Source: Prevotellaceae bacterium UBA2744 (GTDB lineage: Bacteria > Bacteroidota > Bacteroidia > Bacteroidales > Bacteroidaceae). Taken from it: DNA of 64,000 nucleotides. Shown here piece by piece: positions 59,370-64,000 of this stretch. The notes below the pieces were generated by a model. It was not told where the DNA came from. It worked only from the letters and a program-made list of their open reading frames with translations, and did not search any database. The first letter of the stretch is position 1. Each line of letters opens with the position of its first letter. The stretch covers positions 62,001 to 126,000 of the forward strand of contig DEJQ01000026.1 in the NCBI GenBank assembly GCA_002353575.1. Direction: 5' to 3'. Both the position numbers and the translations under genes were made by a program.

Positions 59370-60184
59370 CAGTACAAATCGTTTGCCACTATAAAAACGT
59401 CACCCGCCCATTGAATTAATCTCCACAATAAGATAGCGGGCACTAGTTCGACGCTGCAAAGGTACAAAAAAATCAGACATACTGCACTTTTTTTCACCCT
59501 AAAGTTAATAAATAGCTTGAAAATGAGGGCAGTTTCATACAAAATTGTCAAAATCGCATAGCAAAGAACCACCAAATATGGAGGTGTGTTAGAATAAAGT
59601 TGTAAAAGAAGAAGTATGTAGCAGGGACATGCACTCAACGAGGTTAGATACGTATAGCTGGACACCCAATTGGAACGCATGTCGCTGTAAGGGAAGAAAA
59701 CCCAGTTGACCAGCATGTAGAGACAGAGCTTCACGAGAAAGAAAACCAAGAGCGCCAGAACAAGGACAGCCACTATCCAATAAGGGATGTCCGTTGCAGC
59801 GGAAAAGGCACATCGCCTTGAGAACACATCGAAGAGTGCAAGTGAGATGGTAAAGGAGGCAATGATTACCTGCCACATACAGTCCACCCAGAAGTTCTTG
59901 GTTATGACCCCCTTCACCGAGTATTTACGTTCATTCTTGAAGTACTGTTTCCAAGTATTTATAATAATCGTACGTGAGTAGTGGAATATAAACGCGATAA
60001 CGACCAGACACAAGAGGAGCAGCAACATGAAACCGCTATCATTGCCGACGGTATATAGGCGTTCGGACATGAGGACTTCATGATCTGAAATCATCACACC
60101 CCGAGCATAGTAATCAGTACGGTTGATTACATTACTGTCCGTTGCCGTAAGGATGCTGTCGTAGTTGATTGTACTGCTCCTCAT
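59369..60184 (-). CDS. DUF4271 family integral membrane protein
   Basis: The product has 271 residues with about seven or eight hydrophobic helices from residue 48 on (FMLLLLLCLVVIAFIF, FSRRCAF region, IVAVLVLALLVFFLVKLCLYML and more). The family is restricted largely to Bacteroidetes and regularly sits just upstream of hemD; no function is established. It overlaps hemD by one base and follows metK by 30 bp. Confidence 0.85.
   Translation of the reverse strand: MRSSTINYDSILTATDSNVINRTDYYARGVMISDHEVLMSERLYTVGNDSGFMLLLLLCLVVIAFIFHYSRTIIINTWKQYFKNERKYSVKGVITKNFWVDCMWQVIIASFTISLALFDVFSRRCAFSAATDIPYWIVAVLVLALLVFFLVKLCLYMLVNWVFFPYSDMRSNWVSSYTYLTSLSACPCYILLLLQLYSNTPPYLVVLCYAILTILYETALIFKLFINFRVKKSAVCLIFLYLCSVELVPAILLWRLIQWAGDVFIVANDLY
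59457..59464 (-). promoter_or_regulatory. Possible internal promoter for hemD-rnpA
   Basis: Perfect minus-strand TACCTTTG followed by C, within the DUF4271 coding region, 88 bp before the hemD start. No TTG at the proper distance; may be chance. Confidence 0.3.
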
Positions 60185-60214
60185 GTGCAGAATATGATGC
60201 CCGTGAAATAATGC

Positions 60215-61531
60215 TTACAGTTGGAACGCACGACGAATGTCATCCACCGCGTCGAGTTTCTCCCATGTAAAGAGTTCCACCTCGATGTCCTTCTCTCCCT
60301 CGTAACGGTTATCAAAGTGTTTTATGACAGTCTGTGGTTCACGTCCCATGTGACCATAAGCAGCAGTCTCCTCATAGATAGGAGCACGCAGTTTCAGACG
60401 TTGCTCGATAGCCTTCGGACGAAGGTCGAAAAGAGCCTTTATCTTCTCGGCAATCTCACCGTCGGAAAGAGCTACATGACTCCTGCCATAGGTGTTTACA
60501 TAAATACTCACAGGTTCAGCCACACCGATGGCGTAGCTAATCTGAACAAGAATCTCGTCACTCACACCGGCCGCAACCATATTCTTGGCAATATGGCGGG
60601 CTGCATACGCTGCAGAACGGTCCACCTTACTTGGGTCTTTACCCGAGAAGGCTCCACCGCCATGAGCTCCCTTGCCTCCGTAGGTATCAACGATAATCTT
60701 ACGTCCTGTAAGACCCGTATCGCCATGAGGTCCGCCTATAACAAACTTACCGGTAGGATTTACGAAGTATTTTATGTCTTTATTGAAGAGAGCACGTATC
60801 TGAGGATTATGGATGGATTCAAGCACACGGGGAATGAGGATATTGACCACATCATCATGGATACGTGAAAGCATCATTTCATCAGCCTTCTCCTGACTTA
60901 TTCCATTGTCAGGACATATAAACTCATCATGTTGTGTGCTGACCACTATGGTATCGATACGAAGAGGCATTCCGTCATCGCCATACTCCACTGTAACCTG
61001 ACTCTTGGCATCAGGACGCAGATAAGTGACCTCTTTCCCGTTAGCACGCTGATAAGTCATCACCTTTCCCTCACGGCGTATGTCGGCAAGCACACGCAGG
61101 ATGCGATGTGACAAGTCAAGTGGGAGCGGCATGTAGTTTTCTGTTTCGTTGGTCGCATATCCAAACATCATACCCTGATCGCCTGCACCCTGGTTCATAG
61201 GGTCAGCGCGTTCTACACCACGATTGATGTCGGCCGACTGTTCATGGATGGCATTAAGCACACCGCATGACTCGGCATCAAACTTATACGACGACTTTGT
61301 ATAACCTATACGAGATATGGTGCGACGTGCCACCTCCTGCAGGTCAACATAGGTATTCGACTTCACCTCGCCGGCAACGACTACCTGTCCGGTAGTACAG
61401 AGGGTTTCACACGCCACTTTAGAGTCGGCATCGTAAGCCAAGAGTTCGTCAAGAACTGCATCGCTGATCTGGTCAGCTACTTTGTCAGGATGTCCTTCAC
61501 TGACAGATTCTGATGTAAATAAGTATCCCAT
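60215..61531 (-). CDS. metK: S-adenosylmethionine synthetase
   Basis: The product has 438 residues, slightly longer than the 385-430 usual range, as in other Bacteroidales. TSESVSEGHPDKVADQ (His14/Asp16 ATP site), GAGDQGMMFGYA (signature 1) and GGAFSGKDPSKVDRSAAY (signature 2, P-loop-like). It makes SAM, used by the several methyltransferases in this window. The leader is short and shows no SAM riboswitch. Confidence 0.97.
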   Translation of the reverse strand: MGYLFTSESVSEGHPDKVADQISDAVLDELLAYDADSKVACETLCTTGQVVVAGEVKSNTYVDLQEVARRTISRIGYTKSSYKFDAESCGVLNAIHEQSADINRGVERADPMNQGAGDQGMMFGYATNETENYMPLPLDLSHRILRVLADIRREGKVMTYQRANGKEVTYLRPDAKSQVTVEYGDDGMPLRIDTIVVSTQHDEFICPDNGISQEKADEMMLSRIHDDVVNILIPRVLESIHNPQIRALFNKDIKYFVNPTGKFVIGGPHGDTGLTGRKIIVDTYGGKGAHGGGAFSGKDPSKVDRSAAYAARHIAKNMVAAGVSDEILVQISYAIGVAEPVSIYVNTYGRSHVALSDGEIAEKIKALFDLRPKAIEQRLKLRAPIYEETAAYGHMGREPQTVIKHFDNRYEGEKDIEVELFTWEKLDAVDDIRRAFQL

Positions 61532-61567
61532 AATTTTTTAGCATTTTTTGCGTGGTTGCAAGCGGAG

Positions 61568-61575
61568 CAAATCTA
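61568..61575 (-). promoter_or_regulatory. -7 promoter element for metK
   Basis: Minus-strand TAGATTTG, 36 bp before the start codon; no -33 partner recognised. Confidence 0.5.
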
Positions 61576-61613
61576 TCCACATATATTAATATTTAGCTTA
61601 GCCTATTTAGTTC

Positions 61614-62906
61614 CTACTTCACGTATTTCTTCACCACTGTTCCATCAGCACGACGAACTACATTAATTCCCTGACGGAGTTGGTTCTGTCGCACTCCAGA
61701 CACAGAGTAAACCGTCTCAATGCCGCCTGTCTTTGCTGCCTGGAGAGCAGAAACTGCTGAAGAGCCTTCATACTCGGCAGTAAAACCAGTAGTAGTCGTT
61801 TCATTCCCCTTCACGTTATAAGTGTAAGACTCCCCACCCTTCGCAAGGATATATACTGTACCACCCTTATGAGTAAGGTCGGCATCTACGCTCAGACCCA
61901 TACACTTGGTTTCGTCAGTTCCCTCAACGACACTCTTGCCGGAAGCGATAATTGTAACATTGGCAGAGTCGCTGAACGTAACAGAGCCGCCATTAGTCAC
62001 CGTAGTTGATGATGAAGGCACATTACCCTTAATACCTTTAGAGCCGTTGCCACTTACATTGATTGTGATATCACCACCGGGGATGTATGCATGCCAGTTG
62101 CTCTTTATACCCTCGGAACACTGTCCTGTAACATCAATATTGATGGTTCCGTCATAAATCTGCAGAAGGCTGTCCGCTTTGATTCCATCAGCATCGTCTG
62201 CAGAAACTGTAAGGTTGAGAGTACCGCCCTTGATAAGCACGGTTCCGTAGTCATCGGAATCGATGCAGTCACTACCTACATTGGATATATTCAGAGTACC
62301 TCCGTTCATCAGGAAGTAGTTATTATCGTTATTCACCTTTCCTTTTCCGCAATGTATGCCGTCGCTGACTGCTGAAAGGACATTGATAGTACCTACGGTC
62401 TTCTTGATCTGAAGATATTCCTTAGCACAGATAGCGTGTTTCACATTACCCGTCACGTTGAGTGTACCGCTGCCCGAAAACTCAGGGTGACCCGTCGTAT
62501 AGAAAGCAGCCTTCTGACTGCCCGAGGCATAGTCAACAAGTGTACTTGTAGTACCATCCACCAGTACGACAGCTATACGCTTGCCGCACTCCACATCAAT
62601 AGCAGCACCCTTTCCGCTTGTGATGCTGACACCATTGAGCTGCAGAGTTAGCTTATAGTTTCCCGTAATAGTCAGTCCACCATTAGTGGTCGTACCATAG
62701 ATATCATATACATACTCTTCTGCAGTTGTTGTCGATCTCAGCGTGACGTAGCCGCCGTTTATCGTTGAAGTGACAGATGCTGTAGAAGGAATATCTACAG
62801 TAGCAGTAGAGCCATCGAAGACAACTTTGATAACATCGCCTTCAGCTGCTCTCAAACCTGATGTGAGCACGAATAAAAGACATACGAAAAGACTAAAACG
62901 TTTCAT
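61614..62906 (-). CDS. DUF4353-type carbohydrate-binding secreted protein with T9SS-like tail
   Basis: The product has 430 residues. A signal peptide is cut near LRAAE. The body is a run of right-handed beta-helix-like repeats (VSDGIHCGKGKV, SDCIDSDDYGTVLIKGGTLNL, DADGIKADSLLQIYDGTINI, SEGIKSNWHAYIPGGDITI, SKGIKGN), each containing a G-I-[KH]/D-x-D turn, matching DUF4353 proteins annotated as carbohydrate-binding. The C-terminus VRQNQLRQGINVVRRADGTVVKKYVK is the Prevotella-style T9SS sorting tail. It is likely exported and surface-bound. Confidence 0.82.
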   Translation of the reverse strand: MKRFSLFVCLLFVLTSGLRAAEGDVIKVVFDGSTATVDIPSTASVTSTINGGYVTLRSTTTAEEYVYDIYGTTTNGGLTITGNYKLTLQLNGVSITSGKGAAIDVECGKRIAVVLVDGTTSTLVDYASGSQKAAFYTTGHPEFSGSGTLNVTGNVKHAICAKEYLQIKKTVGTINVLSAVSDGIHCGKGKVNNDNNYFLMNGGTLNISNVGSDCIDSDDYGTVLIKGGTLNLTVSADDADGIKADSLLQIYDGTINIDVTGQCSEGIKSNWHAYIPGGDITINVSGNGSKGIKGNVPSSSTTVTNGGSVTFSDSANVTIIASGKSVVEGTDETKCMGLSVDADLTHKGGTVYILAKGGESYTYNVKGNETTTTGFTAEYEGSSAVSALQAAKTGGIETVYSVSGVRQNQLRQGINVVRRADGTVVKKYVK

Positions 62907-62933
62907 AGGTTACGAGGATTATGATTTAGGCTA

Positions 62934-62961
62934 CAAAGTTACGACATTATTTTATATACAA
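62934..62961 (-). promoter_or_regulatory. Promoter for the DUF4353 gene
   Basis: Minus-strand TAACTTTG at 62934-62941 with TTG at 62959-62961, spacing 17 bp; it abuts the secDF terminator. Confidence 0.45.
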
Positions 62962-63001
62962 AAAGCCGAATGCTCAAAAAGAGATTGAGCACTCGGCTTT
63001 T
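62961..63001 (-). terminator. Terminator after secDF
   Basis: A 15-bp stem with one mismatch (AAAAGCCGA-TGCTCA at 62961-62976 with TGAGCA-TCGGCTTTT at 62986-63001), 9-nt loop, and TTTTT on the minus strand. Confidence 0.85.
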
Positions 63002-63042
63002 ACATATTTTTCAGTACAAAAATCGTACTGTAATAAATACAA

Positions 63043-64000
63043 TTATTCAGCTGTCTCTGTTGGTACGTCTTCTTCCTTGATGCGAGCACCCATTACGAGG
63101 TATGCCGTAGGAGCTGCGATGAAGAGAGACGAGAATGTACCGATAATTACACCAAGTATCATTGCAAACGAGAACGAACGGATGCTGTCACCGCCAAGGA
63201 TGAAGATAACAGCCAGCACGATGAACGTAGATACAGAAGTGTTCACGGTACGTGCAAGACAGGCATTGAGCGAGTCGTTGAAGTTAAGCTGACGGTCACG
63301 ACGCGGATGGTTCTGGAATGTCTCACGAATACGGTCGAAGACAACCACCTTGTCGTTGATAGAGTAACCGATAACCGTCAGGATGGCACCGATGAATGTC
63401 TGGTCGATTTCCAGTGAGAATCCAATCCAACCGTAGCAGAGCGAGAACGCTCCGATTACAAGAATCGTATCGACAATCAGTGCGAGGATAGAACCTACCG
63501 AGTAAGCCACGTTGCGGAAACGAACGAGGATATAGACGAAGATTACTACGATAGCGAAGAGTACGGAGAGGATAGCTCCATATGTGATGTCTTCGGCAAT
63601 CGAAGGACCCACCTTCTGAGAAGATACGATAGAGCCGCCCTCACGGTTGTCACGGTCGAGGAATGCCTCTTCAGTAACTGTCGGTGCAACCATACCGCCA
63701 TCTACGAATGCCTTATAGAGAAGGCTTTCGATGAGAGCATCGGACTCAGCATTATTTTCGTTGATGAGGTAGTTGGTCGATACGCGTACGTTTGTACCAG
63801 TAGTACCAAGTGCGATGACTGTTACGTTGACAGCATCGTCATTCTTTGCATTAGCCTCGAACTGCTTAACGATAGCAGCCTTTACGTCTTCAGTCTGTAC
63901 TGGCTGCAGGAATTCCACCTTGTAGTTGCGTCCGCCTGTGAAGTCGATTGACTGACTGAGTCCGCGAACGAAGAAACTGCATACAGAAACGAATACGAGT
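63043..64000 (-). CDS. secDF: Protein translocase SecDF/SecF, C-terminal part (5' end outside window)
   Basis: The frame remains open to the right edge (319 codons visible). SQSIDFTGGRNYKVEF is the SecF opening motif, GPSIAEDITYGAILSVLFAIVVIFVYILVRF and ALIVDTILVIGAFSLCYGWIGFSLEIDQTFIGAILTVIGYSINDKVVVFDRIRE are the conserved membrane segments with the proton-relay Asp/Arg residues, and SLNACLARTVNTSVSTFIVLAVIFILGGDSI follows. In Bacteroidetes this is usually the second half of a fused SecDF of about 1000 residues. It uses the proton gradient to pull proteins through SecYEG. Confidence 0.93.
   Translation of the reverse strand, partial: LVFVSVCSFFVRGLSQSIDFTGGRNYKVEFLQPVQTEDVKAAIVKQFEANAKNDDAVNVTVIALGTTGTNVRVSTNYLINENNAESDALIESLLYKAFVDGGMVAPTVTEEAFLDRDNREGGSIVSSQKVGPSIAEDITYGAILSVLFAIVVIFVYILVRFRNVAYSVGSILALIVDTILVIGAFSLCYGWIGFSLEIDQTFIGAILTVIGYSINDKVVVFDRIRETFQNHPRRDRQLNFNDSLNACLARTVNTSVSTFIVLAVIFILGGDSIRSFSFAMILGVIIGTFSSLFIAAPTAYLVMGARIKEEDVPTETAE

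Noticed and set aside
60221..60868. Plus-strand open frame of 215 codons
   Set aside because: Antisense to metK.
61532..61613. SAM riboswitch upstream of metK
   Set aside because: The leader after the promoter is only about 30 nt, too short for any known SAM aptamer.

Overview
This 64 kb window is chromosomal DNA from a Bacteroidales bacterium, most likely Prevotella or a close relative. The evidence is the recurring Bacteroidetes promoter element TAnnTTTG(C), often with TTG or TTTG 19-21 bp upstream, and start codons that mostly lack Shine-Dalgarno sequences. Families typical of this phylum are present: DUF4294, DUF6242, DUF6089, DUF3127, DUF4835/PorD, DUF4421, DUF4271, a SecF-containing SecDF-like gene, and an N-succinylornithine-type carbamoyltransferase. 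Two secreted proteins carry the short C-terminal tail common on type IX secretion cargo. No rRNA, tRNA, CRISPR array, insertion sequence or integrase was seen.

Layout. 1-3.4 kb: a partial LtaS-like sulfatase-fold membrane enzyme, divergent from a polysaccharide deacetylase, GT2 glycosyltransferase and GtrA trio. 3.6-11.1 kb: central metabolism and single genes (pckA, HAD phosphatase, FMN oxidoreductase, DUF4294, SpoU rRNA/tRNA methylase, KorAB). 11.3-23.3 kb: a long plus-strand envelope cluster of a DUF6242 lipoprotein, a DUF6089 barrel, uppS, bamA, three ompH/skp genes, murI, a split chromate transporter, a PfkB kinase and a DEAD-box helicase. 23.3-24.8 kb: rpsO with a downstream methyltransferase, minus strand. 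25.2-29.5 kb: two periplasmic lipoprotein hydrolases and an unusual RhuM/S24 hybrid. 29.9-38.8 kb: acpP-fabF-rnc, with rnc fused to a HAD phosphatase, then GH3, an Ig-like lipoprotein, a C-terminal processing protease and a small membrane protein.

38.7-42.8 kb is a minus-strand run of DUF3127, ychF, lgt, carbamoyltransferase and recX. It diverges from dnaN-coaBC-porD-recN (42.8-47.8 kb), and the two promoters are interleaved. 47.7-49.9 kb: DUF2520 and purD. 49.9-54.5 kb is the most accessory-like stretch: a large secreted adhesin-like protein behind a roughly 400-nt structured leader, a 54-residue acidic peptide with a strong Shine-Dalgarno sequence, tandem hairpins, and a DUF4421 barrel gene preceded by an attenuator-like element. 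55-64 kb: cysE and an rlmL-like methylase, then on the minus strand tatD, yidD, rnpA, hemD, DUF4271, metK, a DUF4353 secreted protein and the 3' part of secDF.

Most of the window is housekeeping. The features most likely to be undescribed are the RNase III-HAD fusion, the RhuM/S24 hybrid, a self-contained hairpin sRNA gene at 6.7 kb, the structured RNA upstream of the surface-protein operon, the small acidic peptide, and several RNA-level control candidates around rpsO, acpP/fabF and DUF4421. All function calls come from reading motifs by eye; no database search was run.
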